64,000 nucleotides of DNA from Mucor racemosus (Eukaryota > Mucoromycota > Mucoromycetes > Mucorales > Mucoraceae). A program made the translations under genes and the position numbers. Shown piece by piece: positions 9,190-21,462 of the stretch (the first letter of the stretch is position 1; each line of letters begins with the position of its first letter). Below the pieces are notes generated by a model. It had not been told where the DNA came from. It did not search any database and saw nothing but the letters and a program-made list of their open reading frames with translations. Location: positions 62,001-126,000 of the forward strand of contig JAPEHQ010000012.1 in the NCBI GenBank assembly GCA_027405735.1, written 5' to 3'.

Positions 9190-10260
9190 ATTGGGACGTT
9201 AATTTTTTGTATTTACAAGATCGATCAAACTAAAATTTACTCTGCATTTTTTATTTTAACGAAAAATATTAATTTTTTGCCGAGATAATCAAAATAACAG
9301 CTCATATTACAGCTTAAGACCTATGCTAACGGAGCCCCAAAATTGGTTTGTAAAATCGACCAAGAAATGATTCAAAAGGCAAAATTGTTTAATGGCTCAC
9401 GAACTACAAAGTAAGTTGAATTAGTGTACTAAATGTTTTGTGTACAGTTTTGAATTCTGCATCCACCTAAACAAATTTCAGTTGTATGCTTTTCATTAAA
9501 CCTTACGTAAAATATGCTTAAAATTCTAAAGGTTTTTTTTGGAGATATTCATAAATTTTAATAAACACAATTTATATGTAAATAATGAAAACGATGCGCA
9601 AAAAAATTATCTATCGATCTAGCCATTACTGAATCTTCTAGTTGCATTTTTCGTAGAGAAAACAAGATTTTCATCAATTTTTTTTCAAATTCAGAATTTG
9701 GGATGAGGGTATACAGGGGAAAAATTGATGCTAAACGCGAGGATATTCTTTTGTACATGCTTTTGAGAATATCTCGACAAAAAAATAATATTTTCAAAAG
9801 CACTAAATTTGATCTGAGAGAGCTTAATAAGCTCTATGACATGAATGTGAAAAAAAATGCTGCCCAATATAACAAATATTTTGAGATCTACTACAAAAAT
9901 GCCAAAAAAAAAAAAAAAGAAATAAAAACAAAAAGTGCTTAAATATTTTTATATTAAATTATGTTATAGTGCACTTTAAAACAAGTAAGTTTTATTATTA
10001 AAAAGTGTTAGTATAGCTTAATTTCCCGTAGAGATATGAAGCTTCAAAGTTTCTAATGTTTAGCAATGAAATACCTGTAAAAATCTGAAATATTAGAACT
10101 GAAAAAGTTATACCAACTGCAAAAAATAGGATATTTCGGGGAACGTATTTTTGGAGTAAAGTTGAACATCTCAGGTACATTGGCATATGTTTTTTTTTTT
10201 GATGATATTTAGTGATGAAAAAAGTTGAGCAGGGATGAAAAATAGGATCCAGTTTTTAAG
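9190..10260 (+). repeat. Unknown ~1-kb repeat family with conserved ORF, copy 1
   Basis: It matches 36.94-37.98 kb (inverted) and 53.40-54.37 kb along its length. Shared landmarks include a TTTAATGGCTCACGA block followed by GTAAGTTG, a mid reading frame, and an end reading TTGAACATCTCAGGTACATT. The frame 9703-9942 gives 79 codons beginning MRVYRGKIDAK and ending in a basic tail (AAQYNKYFEIYYKNAKK). I see no transposase or polymerase motif, no clear inverted ends and no target duplication. It could be a decayed gene that was amplified, or an internal part of a larger element. Confidence 0.6.
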
Positions 10261-11232
10261 AAAATAGCAGTAATTTTCACCTGTTTTTGAGTCTTTTGCA
10301 AATATTAAAAGATTAACAGAAACAGGAAACCTAATGCAACTATTTTATGTATGCTGCAGTGTTGAAGGTACATTCTGAAGCTTATTTCATACAGGAATTG
10401 TTATAGAAAAGATGTGCGCTCGGATTTTGAAAATTAGAACTTTGACAATTGACTTTCTTTAGAATCATCTTTTCTCAAGTTATTAGTATGCTTAGTAGCA
10501 AACTTGAGAATATTCCATATATTTGCTATTAAAAGCAACTGTATAGCACATTACACAGTATTTAATGCTTAAAGGATATTTTCGGCTCACTCAGTAAAGT
10601 CGATTTATCTTTAATATAAATAACACTATTAAATACAGCGATTTGATGGTTTTTTATTTATTTGCCATTTGATGTAAGGAAGCTACAGTGTATATGTGTA
10701 GATCAAGAATTGTAAATCCTCATTTGGATATTTTTGAAGGCTTCGATATATGTGAATTAGAGCTATTCGAAGCGACATCTCCAAAGAAAAAAGTGATAAA
10801 TTAATGTGGCATTTTACAATAAAAATGATAGGATTGCTTCATGGTCGGCTAATGCTAGTTTTGATATACTCTGCTTTAATGATGAATTTATCAAGAAGCA
10901 TGTACCTTAGCATGACAAGCCACCTTGACAATAGCCAATTGAACAGGACTGTTGCTAAATTTTTTTTCTACTCTCAGAAGGTCCCCGAAGTCCATTACTA
11001 TCAGAGTCGAAACAACGCAAATTTTTTTTTCTCCCTCTTTCGTTTCTCTACGTAAAATATCATTGTAAGTTTTAGGGTTTTTTTATTCATAAATGGATTT
11101 TTATAAGAGGCTTTTTCGAATTTGACATCGAGTCAGGCGATTTTGGTACTTTTAATTGAAAGAAAAATGGGAGGAAGAAAGATGCAGCATTGGACAATTT
11201 GGACTAAAATATATATTTTAATCGGATAGAAT
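10261..11232. other. Intergenic, upstream of RPL28
   Basis: I see no gene, inverted repeat or repeat copy here. The short frame at 10804-11055 lacks codon structure or motifs. A CT-rich stretch before 11055 may belong to the ribosomal protein gene promoter. Confidence 0.5.
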
Positions 11233-11610
11233 ATGAGTGCCGATTTGGTCTGGGCTATCATCAAGAACAACAATTCTTTCCTCGTTAAGCGTCAAAACGT
11301 TCAGTTCTCTTCTGAACCCGCTAACTTGTTGAACGTCAACTCCTTCAAGTACTCTGGTCTTGCCAACTACAAGGTAATTTTCATATTTAAATTTTGATAA
11401 AATGTCATGTATTAAATAGATTTAATTTAGACTGTCTCTGTTCTCCCTGCTGCTCGTGGTGTCCGTGTTACCACCCGCAAGGCCAACAAGCAAAACTCTC
11501 CCAAGCAATCTATCAACACTGTTGTCATTGCCAAGACCCGTCGTCAAACTTCCAAGTCTGTCGCCAACTTGATTGCTCGTAGCAAGTACAGACCCGATCT
11601 CCGTGCCGTA

Positions 11611-11646
<36 letters not shown>

Positions 11647-11798
11647 TAAATTTAGTTGATATCCATTTTTTGACATTTTTTTCTTTTTGATCCATGTAGG
11701 CTGCCGTTGCCCGTGCTTCTGCCCTTCTTTCTACTCAACAAGCCAAGAAGGTTCATGCTAAGCGTGAAGCTAAGGGTCCTCGTGCCCAAAAGAACTAA
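11233..11798 (+). CDS. RPL28: 60S ribosomal protein L28 (eL28), three exons
   Basis: Exons 11233-11373, 11431-11607 and 11700-11798 join in frame to 138 codons plus TAA, close to the usual ~137 residues of eL28. The protein opens [20 protein letters not shown] with [21 protein letters not shown] next, both hallmarks of the family. The C-terminus is lysine-rich, with [19 protein letters not shown] shortly before the end. The product is a structural protein of the large cytosolic subunit. Introns are 57 and 92 nt with GTAATT/GTAAGT donors. The second begins with a run of about 32 T. Codon use (GCC, AAG, CTT, CGT) is much more biased than in neighbouring genes, as expected for a highly expressed gene. 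The start fits: ATG is preceded by A-rich leader, with no in-frame upstream ATG. Confidence 0.96.
11612..11643. repeat. Poly-T run in RPL28 intron 2
   Basis: About 32 consecutive T bases directly after the splice donor of intron 2. The run is likely to be length-polymorphic or prone to sequencing error. Confidence 0.9.
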
Positions 11799-12088
11799 AT
11801 GTTTCATTTAGCGCGTAAAACACAACTGAAAATGAACTTGATGAATTCTTTTTATTTTTGATAATAAAACCAAAGGATTTAATTATGGAGTAAATTTGTT
11901 AAACTGTTGATTATGTATCTATTTTATTATTTCATAGTTTATTAGTAGAGTATTAGAAATGTATTTATTGTGGCTTGCGTTAAGAGTAAAGCGGGGTTCT
12001 TGAGTGTAAAATGTATTAAATTAAAGGGTTTATGTACGATGAAATTGTGTATATTAAGTGATTGAAATGGGGAGAAGATGAACCTAAT
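11799..12088. terminator. Intergenic 3' region between convergent RPL28 and BST1
   Basis: The stop codons of the two convergent genes are 290 bp apart. ATAATAAAACC at 11862-11872 is a plausible poly(A) signal for RPL28. Nothing else was recognised. Confidence 0.45.
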
Positions 12089-15000
12089 TTATGAATGCTT
12101 CTTACTACCAAGCATGATGTGATCCATTAAATAATGAAATGATAACCTTCCATAATGTGAATCCTGAAAATGAAGTAATAAAAACCAAACAACGAGATGA
12201 TTTGTCAAGAAATAGATCCAATGTGTGTATTTGATGCCATATAAAAAGGCATAAATAACAATATAGTACATGATCAAGTATGTAATAATACTCCAAAATC
12301 TGATAACATACTGTCAGTAAATGCTTTCAATTTCTTGCGAAATTATCTTACCTGCTTTTTTGGCGCGGTAACATTTTGCGATTACTTGTCAAAATTTCGA
12401 CGTAAAGCATAAAAGGAGCAATTGCTAGCACACTGTGATCTGATGAAAATGGAACAAACCAATGGACTGATATATTTCTGATCCATACAAGCAAAATTGG
12501 CAAATTAAATGGCAATAATGTAAAGAATAGTAGTAAAATAGAGAGCATAAAATTATAACGATTTGATCGTCGACAATCTGAGCGATTTGGCTAGAAAATA
12601 AGCATTAGGTTGAATCCACAGCATATTGTTTAATAAAAATAACTTACTGATGCTCTTGCTCGAACAAGGGCTCTTACACATGTAACAATTTGAACAAGAA
12701 ATGCAACCACAAATACAAATTGATAAGGTATAAATGTCGCTACCAACAAGAATAAGATCAAAGTTGTAACAGCACGCCTTTGAAATTGCTGCTGTCTCGT
12801 TTCATGATTGCGTGATGGCCAAGTAGTTAATCCATATTGTTTTGTAAAAAATGCAGAAGCATGAGCAGAAATACGCATAGCACCTTCTACAATTAACCAT
12901 AACAAACTAACAACACCAACACTGAGTGCTAGACCTGCTAATGGTATCCACCAAAAGAAACCATCTGTATTTCCAGTCATAATATCCTGCCAAGAAACCT
13001 TTGATGAAGGTAAATACCACAAATCATCAAATGTATAATGTGTAGAAGGTGATGCACATTGTGCAATGCTACAAATAGCTACACACACCATAACTAATGG
13101 CAGAGATCTTTGAAAACAAAATGATAATCCTTGACCAAAATGTGGATAAATACCTACAAGACGAATTATGTTAGATATGTATGTATATATCAAGGAATCA
13201 ACATATTAATAGTTTACCTGTATCATTATAACACTTAATTTGAGCAGCAAATACAAGCATAACAGTGATAAATGAGAATGTAGCCAACATGATGCCATTT
13301 CTAAACCCTAATCTTCCTGCACTTCCATACCAATCAATAGAAAGATCCAATTTTAATGGTTCAGGACAAGTAGGATCCATCCACAATTGAAATGAAAGAC
13401 CATTTTGATCAATGTCTCGAGAATTACTGACAATCGAAGCAAATGCAGTTCGACCATGAATAGATACATCAGTTTCAGCTTGACTATTATCAGCCAAATT
13501 TACATAAAATTTTGATTCGTGCATTGTTGAAATAGATTGCCTTAAAAAGGGTGCAAAATGAGTAGGATAGTTACGGCAATGAGGTCTTGATACTTTTAAA
13601 TGATAAGCCAATATTGGGCTCTCAATGGATGGAATTCGGATTGAAGTAAATAATCCAGGACCAGTTTTGACATGCACGCCTTCTAAAGCAATTGATAGCA
13701 TGGATTGACGTACAACTTGACTATGAGTACTTTTCTTGAATGGCTCAATCACTAAAAATCCACCACCTTGACTACCTTTATCTATTACCGCCAAATAAGA
13801 ATAGGTTCCCATTTCTTTGAATTCAATGCTTGCAAATGAAAATGTATTACCAGAGAATGGGTACATGTCATTTTGTGTAGAAGCAGGAATAGGCACAGCA
13901 ATTGGAGCTGTAGATCGACAGGCAACACGTGTTGAATTACTAACATATCCATTGACTTTTGAGCACAACATCAATTCAAATCTATTATTATATCCTATTA
14001 AACTATCAGATAAAATTGAGAATGCATCTGCATTTGCAACAGTTGGTAGTAATATCATGTTCGATATTGTTTCAGAACCAATCACCCATCTCTCGCCAGG
14101 CTTTAGAAAGAGGCCTTCATTTGACTGAAGATTATAAAATGTCAGGTTACCTAAAATAGTTGAGCGAGGAGGTATTAATATGTGCTTCGTTTTTGTGCTA
14201 CGTTCCGGGAAAGAAAAATATACCTAATTCTACATCCGACCCGTCTCCTTTACGATCTTCAAGCCCACTTAAAAATGCATGCCGCATAATTTGCATACGT
14301 TTTTCAAGAGGTTTTGTTTGAGTACCTCGTCTAACATCTACTAGATCTAATAAAGTTTTTGATACAACTTTTACTAATTGATTGCAAGTCAAAATTGAAA
14401 CATGATCTGCACCCGTCCAAACATGAGGGACAGCTGTTGAAAAGACGGTAAAACCATGCGTTGCAGGCACAATCGATCCTATATTGGTAGAATCACTGCA
14501 TACAGTATTATCCAATGTACCTCCTGCCATAGAAATTATCGAAATATCACGAAGAGACACATGCGGTGGAGGAGGATATTTATGGTTGTCATCAATTTGA
14601 TTTGGATGTGAAAATCCTTCTTGCCAAAAGTGATTTATATCGTCGTAAAGTTGAGATATTTGCCAATCAAATGGTACGGGAGGTAACATATGAGGCGTTG
14701 ACATTGTAATAATTGTATTAATTGTACCATGTTGATAATTATTCATTGTAAACATAGTACGAGCAACAATACCGCCCATGGAATGCCCAATTATTATGAC
14801 TGATGTTGGGTCTGGAAGTTTTGTTTCTGCACCAAATTTCCGAGTTTGTGGATACAACTTTAGAATATAATCTATAGCATCATTTAAATATTCTGCTTGT
14901 TCTAATATTGATTGTCCATGTAATGCTGAAAATTCTTCATGAAAATCCACTGCAAAATAAAATCAATTGCTTAATAAAAATTATATCAAATTCCTCACTC

Positions 15001-15678
15001 TTCTTTTTTACCTGTAAAAAAATCTAAATTTCGAATACCTTGTTGCCATTTTTCAGCATCATGGACATAATTTCGATAATAATGAAATGCGGATTCTGCT
15101 GCTAGTGATCTAACTTGTTTATAGCTTCCTGCATGTCCATGAATAAATAAAACGGGTACACCTGTTGGCTAAAAGCAACAAGAAAAACATGCTTAATAAC
15201 TGAGAGAATTTACATAATTTTCAATTCTTACTTGATCTGAAAAATCAACCCCTTTTTCTCGGTAAAGATATAGACCATATTTCCCTGCAAACCGAGTCAT
15301 TTCACTATCAAAATTAGTCTGTTTTATGTATTCTGGACGCATGTAGCTTGTTTGACAACCGGAAACATCTCTTTGATGATATTGAAATGAATCCAGCATG
15401 ATATGTATTGAAGCTAGACTAAAAAAAATCAATATAGTTGATAGTAATTTACTGGCTGTCATTATTTTATATAATCGTGGTAAAGATGCACGACTCATGG
15501 TAGTTGGTGAAGATGGTGGCGACGGTGAAGAACCGGGAGAGGATGTCATTATTGAGTTGTTATGTTGTTGAGTATTAAACGAATGATCATTCGTTGGGTC
15601 TATCCTTAGTTGAGGATATACTTTTTCTTGTTTTATATAAGAATTACTAGTTTTATCTAGTAAATTGGTATCGTTCAT
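12089..15678 (-). CDS. BST1: GPI inositol-deacylase, Bst1/PGAP1 family (seven exons)
   Basis: Exons on the minus strand are 15678-15232, 15168-15012, 14949-14224, 14150-13218, 13153-12648, 12590-12352 and 12299-12089. They join in frame to 1072 residues, near yeast Bst1. The enzyme removes the acyl chain from GPI-anchor inositol in the ER and so affects export of GPI proteins. Visible: a Ser/Pro-rich cytosolic N-terminus, a membrane segment at about 74-95, GVPVLFIHGHAGSYKQVRSL (family hallmark and oxyanion region), the lipase elbow GHSMGG with the nucleophile near Ser258, a GADHVSILTC segment likely holding the catalytic His, and several hydrophobic segments in the last third. All introns are 52-73 nt; the third (14151-14223) is needed to keep frame. 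Start chosen at the first in-frame ATG (15676-15678). Confidence 0.93.
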
Positions 15679-16484
15679 ATATAACAGAGAAGAAACCCAA
15701 CTTATTGGGCATTTATTTAATTAAGAAGCGAAATGAAGATGAAGATGAGTTGGAAAAGAGAATAAAAAGTCACCTAAACTTGAGCTTGTTGTTTGCTGCA
15801 AGTTGGTTCCTGAATTATGATTACCTTGGTATTGGAGAATATCAGCTTGGCAAATATTACATTTAATACCAGTACTGCAATTCCTAATTTTCATAAAATT
15901 ATTAATACTATAAAATTAATTATATATATGGTCAAAACTATCAACCGTAAATGCCATAGAAACAGCTTGATACTATTGCTATGATGCCATTTTTGATTTA
16001 TCCGCGGTTTCCTTGATTACTTGTTAGTTGCTAGGCAACATATCGGAAATTCCAAGTCAGCGTAGCAACCTTGACAGATCATAATATTTTATTGCATTAT
16101 CTTAGGTCATTCATGTGTAGTAAAATAAATACATGGATAGAATGATCTACAAATGAGGAAATGTAAAATCTGAAAATATCATGTAACACAAAGTATTTGA
16201 AAGTACGGGTACCTTCTGTTTCAAAATCAACGTTTTTGTTTGTCATATTAATGAAAATTTTTCAAAATTTTGCACCGCTATCCGAGAAGACAGATAATAC
16301 GATACATTATAAATGAGTATACTGTATAGAAAACATGCTGTTAATTTGCTTATACTCAAATGCAAATAAATAGATATAGACTTTCTCTAATAATAAACAC
16401 TGAAGAAGAGTCTTACTGGCAAACGTAAATGCCTAACTGATCGATCAGGATTACGATAGATAATTATGGCCCAAAATGTGAATA
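15679..16484. other. Intergenic, upstream of BST1
   Basis: AT-rich, with no coding potential or repeat match that I can support. It probably holds the BST1 promoter, since the gene reads leftward from 15678. Confidence 0.4.
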
Positions 16485-16608
16485 CAGTGTCTCCAGTGCC
16501 AACTGGCGTTTTTTGAAAACACCTTGCGCTTTTGATAGCACCCAATTTGCACTTTTGAGCCTGCCAATCTGCGCATTTGACTAACCCAAATTGGCACTGG
16601 AGACACTG
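16485..16608. mobile_element. 124-bp TA-flanked MITE
   Basis: The terminal inverted repeats CAGTGTCTCCAGTGCCAA are perfect over 18 bp, with TA on both sides (16483-16484 and 16609-16610). The interior has imperfect GCGCTTTTGA / GCGCATTTGA motifs. The size, TA duplication and lack of coding sequence fit a Tc1/mariner-type (Stowaway-like) MITE. Confidence 0.88.
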
Positions 16609-16890
16609 TAACTGCCTCAGATTTCCTTTTAGTAATTAGCAGATAATTTCTAGACTTTGTTTATATGCGGATTATTTTTGATAATTTCGATATATTTTAT
16701 ATTTGCCTTGATTGAAAAAGAATTCTCCCATTGGATAAGAATGAGTAATTCAACTACACAAAGCGATTGAAAAGGGCCAGTTTTTTTTAGTGTCTTTTTT
16801 TTTTTCTGATATACCTTATACCTATATATATCAATATGAAAATCTTTTCCTTTTTTTTCTTTTTTTTCAACTAAAGAATACTGCAACAAA

Positions 16891-17139
16891 ATGTCACAAC
16901 CACAAAGAGGAGGTGTGCCCAATTACATGGATAATGTCATGTCAAGATTTGGTCATCATTTATCACCAAATCAACGCACACATATATCAGAGTCAATGAT
17001 ACCCACTTTACAATCTGCAAAACCAGGGAGCTATGAATTATCTTATGAATCTTCAGCTACTATAAAACCTCAACTTCATTCAGTTGGTGTTACCAGCAAA
17101 GTAATCAATTCATATGACGTCGTAGACATGAAAATTTAG
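16891..17139 (+). CDS. Small hypothetical protein, 82 aa
   Basis: The frame opens MSQPQRGGVPNYMDNVMSRF and ends in DVVDMKI before TAG. I recognise no domain, signal peptide or membrane segment; it is hydrophilic and rich in Ser, Pro and Gln. In favour of a real gene: the ATG sits in AACAAAATGTC after a long pyrimidine-rich leader (16790-16870), as in other genes of this window, and ATAATAAACTG follows the stop by about 50 bp as a possible poly(A) signal. No introns are needed. It could also be one exon of a longer gene or a chance frame. Confidence 0.5.
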   Translation: MSQPQRGGVPNYMDNVMSRFGHHLSPNQRTHISESMIPTLQSAKPGSYELSYESSATIKPQLHSVGVTSKVINSYDVVDMKI

Positions 17140-18342
17140 AAATATTATATTTTACTGTAATTAGGTCACATTGTTATTGACATATAATCTATAATAAACT
17201 GAAAAGAAAAATATATCGACATTTTATTCAAGTGTTCTTTGGCACATTTCAAAGAAGCAGTGTATTAATTGCAGAACTTTCTATCAAGACAAAATCGCTT
17301 AAAGCATTGGTTTTGTTCTGTTTGTAGTTGGAACTTTGGATGATTGAGAATTCTTTCATAATCAATATCCCATGTTGATTCAGAGAAATATTAATCTTTT
17401 TATCTAAACTTGCGTTTATTGCGCTCGAAGAGTTGATCAATCTCTTTGAAAAGATTTTCGTAATGCTACCTGCAAGGCAAAGCAACTATTCATCGACAAG
17501 TCAATGTGGAAGAATATAAACCTTTTGAGTATTGGATGTAATCATTTACAACTAACCCTAGTTTATTAATTTCTATGTGGTTATCTTGGGGATTGTTGTT
17601 TTTCTCGTTGGCGATGATGTATACACCCATTTATTTTAGATTAATGAGGTTTGAAGTGCGTGGGGATGCAATGGTTTTTGGCGATTTAAATGCAAATCGA
17701 ATTTCAGCTCGATTTGAACCCTATCATCATAAAATTATATGCAACAATGAAATGCTTTGAAGCTAAAATTTAGTGGATTTTAATCGCATAAGTATATCGT
17801 CTTTCAAGTATATTTGAAAACTTTCACAGGGGCTATCAGAAGTTGCTTTGATTTATTGTTCCTGGATTTCATCGCCGCTTATAGAACACTTCCATTTTAC
17901 ATGGAAACTAGATATTTTTTGGCTCAAAGTAGCAACAAAGTAGCAACATAAAGTTATTTTGTACTGATATATTCTCTTCTCTGCGTCTTATTTATATTAT
18001 TTCGCTGATATTTGCCAAAAATCACACAAATATCCCACATGGTGATTATTTAGATTGAAATACCACCCAAATATCGGTTTTGCTCGACATGGTTTTTCAA
18101 GAATTTCTTGATTTTCATTACAATTTCAAAAAATGTCATATAGAGTATGTGTAGCTTATTAAGTGTTATTTGTACAAGCTCTGATGGAGAATCTAAATAT
18201 AAATCTCGCATAAATAACTTAAAAATCATTGATTTTATATATTTCATTGAGAAATTCTGGTCATTTTATATCAACAACCATCATATAAAAAATCACCTTT
18301 TTCGAGGTTAAATTCTTAAAAATAGCGATTCGATTGATTTTC
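17140..18342. other. Intergenic, nothing recognised
   Basis: Short frames (for example 17575-17760) lack motifs or splice context. No inverted repeat or repeat-family match was found until the CACTA-like fragment begins near 18343. Confidence 0.4.
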
Positions 18343-19255
18343 CCTCATAGTACTAGTCGTTCGATCTCGCTACGCTCAATTACGGCGTCGCCCTGGAGGG
18401 CTCGCTTTTGCAAAAATTTAATGAATATACCATATGATTGGTAGTTCTACCTTGTTACACTTGATTATTGACTCCAGTAATGGCCATGTTTATGTTTGTG
18501 TTTATGTTTATGACATTGGAGATATAGAGTAAGACAAAAAGTCAATGTAAATCAACTCTAGAGCGATAAATAGAAAGTAAAGATTCATAAACTATTGCAG
18601 AGTGTTAAACGATGCAAAGTTTACAACAGTAAGCTTGAATCAAGTGGGTACAGCATCGTACATTCTTGAAAAAGTTCTCAAGTATTATAAAATCTCTTAT
18701 TTTTAAGACTTACAAGGCTTATAAGCGGAATATTAATTTAGAAAATTATTCTTGTCCAGATCATCAATTTTGACATTTTTTAATTTTTTTTTCTAATTTT
18801 GCAAATCTAGAGTTAATTATACTACCAATCACAAAAACAAAAAATATACACATATAAAAAATTTAGCGCTCTATGTGCTCAATAAAAAAAACAAACATTT
18901 TTATTGTAAAATATTACATAAAAATCCTTTAATCAAAAAACCGTTTTTGGGACAAAACTACAAATTTTCATTACTTAACATTTAATATTAATCTTTTATA
19001 AAATGTGTATTAGTTATGGCTACAAGTTTCTCTCACAAAGTAGTATATTTAAACGTTGATTTTGGTATCAAAACTTGGCTTTTCTGTTTTTTGATCAAAA
19101 TCATGAGTGTTGGTAAGGATAAAATGAGTCCCCAAAAATGTCCGCTACAAAGTCTGAGTTTTCAGACCGTATATGGTTAAATATAAGAAAAGTTGAAAAA
19201 AAACGCCTTTTTATTTAAAAGTTAGATATATACCATAGTATAAGAGACTTAGCCG

Positions 19256-19684
19256 TAGTGATATTAAACGAGCCGAGCCTTTTTTATGCAGCCGAGCTTT
19301 TCTCAAGGCTCGTTAAAGTTAGACGAGCTTACAAAAAAGCTCGTTCAACCTCGACGAGCTTTTTTTTGCGCGTGACTAGAGCTCGTTTACCCCAAACGAG
19401 CTTTTTTATGCAGCGACTAAAACTCATCATCTCAATGCGAGCTTTATTTTACCTTTCTAGTGACAAATATCTAAAGTAAAGCAAACTTATGAATGTCAAT
19501 TGACAATTATCTAAAGTAATAATGTCATATCATTTACTAATTATTATTTAAATTTGAACTTTTTGAAAAGAAGTCAAAAGCTCGCCTTTCTCAAACGAGC
19601 TTTTTAAAAAAAAGTCAAAAGCTCGGCTCGTTGTGGCGAGCTTTGGGCAAGCTCGTCCTAGGCTCGGTTCGTTTTTTACACTTA
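19256..19684. mobile_element. 429-bp hAT-type MITE with repeated ACGAGCT motifs
   Basis: Flanked by the 8-bp duplication CTTAGCCG (19248-19255 and 19685-19692), with an empty site in the palindrome at about 2748. The ends are imperfect inverted repeats (TAGTGATATTAAACGAGCC and TAAGTGTAAAAAACGAACC). The 8-bp duplication and TA(G)TG ends are typical of hAT elements. GAGCT/AGCTC and ACGAGCT motifs recur many times in both orientations inside, concentrated in the outer ~150 bp on each side. The frame that crosses it is not a gene. Confidence 0.9.
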
Positions 19685-19859
19685 CTTAGCCGTTCAATCT
19701 TGCTATGCTCAATTACGGCGTCGCTCTACGGGCTTTTTTTGCAACTTTTTAATGAAGATATGATATGACAGACGGTTTTTCTAGTAGAAAATTTTATATT
19801 TCTATTATAGTAACGGATATTGCCTATTTTGTTTAATTTATGGGTTGATGCCCTGTAAT

Positions 19860-20178
19860 TAGGAATGGGCTTCGATTCGAGTTGGAAAACGGCCCGTTTT
19901 TTTGTAATCCAGATAAAAAACGGGGTGGGAGCAAGTATTGGTTTGCCTTAAGGAGGGTGTTAATAGCAACCTTGTCAAGTTAATATGGGATTATGAATTG
20001 ATAATAGCATATTTGACAGTTTCACAACTTGAAGTATTTTTTCAATCCTGTTTTCGAGTTTAGCTGACAAAAAAAAAGAAGAAATTCGAATACCCTCATT
20101 CGAGTTTGCATAAAAACGGCCCTTTAAAGGAGTCAAACTCGGTTAACCGTAATACGATGCGTTGTTTGTGAAATCCTA
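19860..20178. mobile_element. 319-bp non-autonomous hAT element
   Basis: Flanked by the 8-bp duplication CCTGTAAT (19852-19859 and 20179-20186), with an empty site in the palindrome at about 2910-2917. It starts TAGGAATGGGCTTCG and ends GTGAAATCCTA, giving a short TAGGA terminal repeat. Its first ~80 bp match the end of the transposase-bearing hAT element at the left window edge, so it is probably a deletion derivative mobilised by that family. Confidence 0.88.
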
Positions 20179-21462
20179 CCTGTAATGCTGCTTTTACATT
20201 GGCTGAAATGTGCAATTTAGTAGGGTTTTAATTGCGCTAAATAATGTAAAGCCTTGAAAATAATCCTTTTCTACGTGTGTTATTTCTCTCTTTTTGTTTT
20301 CATATTCCAAGGATATATTTACCATTTGATAAGGCATATCAGATTAACAAGCTCGTATTCTTTTCTTTTATCTGAATACGTATGCTAATATAAGAGACTA
20401 ATGTTTTAAACATAGGTAACAGTCGTTATATTAGAGACTGATATTTTTATTTAACCGCATTCTACTGTAAGATTAAATATCATTATCTACTACTGTATTG
20501 TTAGACGTATTTTGTGAATACCAGATCAAATCAAAGGTCATGATATTTATATTTACACAATGAAAAGCTGACTACAAACCCACAAAATGTTCCAGAAAAG
20601 TGATACAATTTCAAATGATATAGAAACAAAAAAAAAGAATAACCTAATATCTTGTCTAATAATTATAGTTTTGACCGTAGCTATACTTGAAAACAAATCT
20701 TTTTACAGCTGACAATCGTAAACTAAAATAGTAAGTTTAAAAAAGGTTAATTTGTTTAAATTTTACCTGTGATAAAGCAACATCTATAATCTTAGATTTG
20801 GCTTGCATATAAACTTAAGCAGCAAGCGTTATTTAAGCTTATTATGCTCGAGCAAAAATCATTGTTGCTGTAAACGGTAAACATTATAACTATAAACATA
20901 TTTACAAATGATGATAATTGTAAATACATTGGCTCTTGCATGTATTGCTCTACATCAAGAACGTGTTGAATTGTATTGTCTATAATAATCTATATTAATA
21001 AAAGCAAATGTAATTTAAAACCCTATTCAGTAGTAAAAAATGCAATGGAATTTTGAGAACGGCACGATTCTCATATCTCATATACAAACCAATTTGTGCC
21101 CATACAATCAGCTCATTATGTTCATGGTCAGGTTTTATCATTATTATGCACAAACAGGGATAATGGTATGCTTGTGAGCAATTCTACTATTATGCACCAC
21201 ACATGGAATTAATGTCATGCACATGGACAGAATATATAATTCTGCACAACATACAAGCTTAGCTTTGTGCAGCACAGGCCGGCCGTAGTGCTTTTATATA
21301 TAAACCCTTTAAATTTGTGATTTTATGGACTTTTTTTGAATTCGGTTGTATCCTCTTATACTTTTCAAGTTAAATCCGTTATTAGGCTAATAATGTTGTA
21401 GGTTGTATTTATGCTTTATGCTTTACTTAAAATAAACCTTTGAACAATTAATAGAAATACTG

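Larger units (their letters stand above)
18343..21290 (+). mobile_element. CACTA-like element, copy 3 (mosaic, 5' truncated, intact right end)
   Basis: It begins with a displaced fragment (about 18343-18455, matching 2745-2850), then resumes at the dynein-exon remnant (18478-18525, with a 12-bp internal duplication) and continues collinear with 2100-5350. Unlike the palindrome copies it keeps the far terminus: TGTGCAGCACAGGCCGGCC followed by GTAGTG at 21290, the inverse of a CACTACGGCCG end. TGCACA-type subterminal motifs fill 21090-21280. It lacks the 313-bp LTR and 148-bp MITE, so it gives the empty sites for both. It carries two hAT-type insertions of its own. Confidence 0.75.

Noticed and set aside
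13817..14159. Plus-strand ORFs opposite BST1
   Set aside because: Antisense to a well-supported BST1 exon and without motifs.
19258..19479. 73-aa ORF as a gene
   Set aside because: It lies wholly within the hAT MITE and is made of repeated ACGAGCT motifs.
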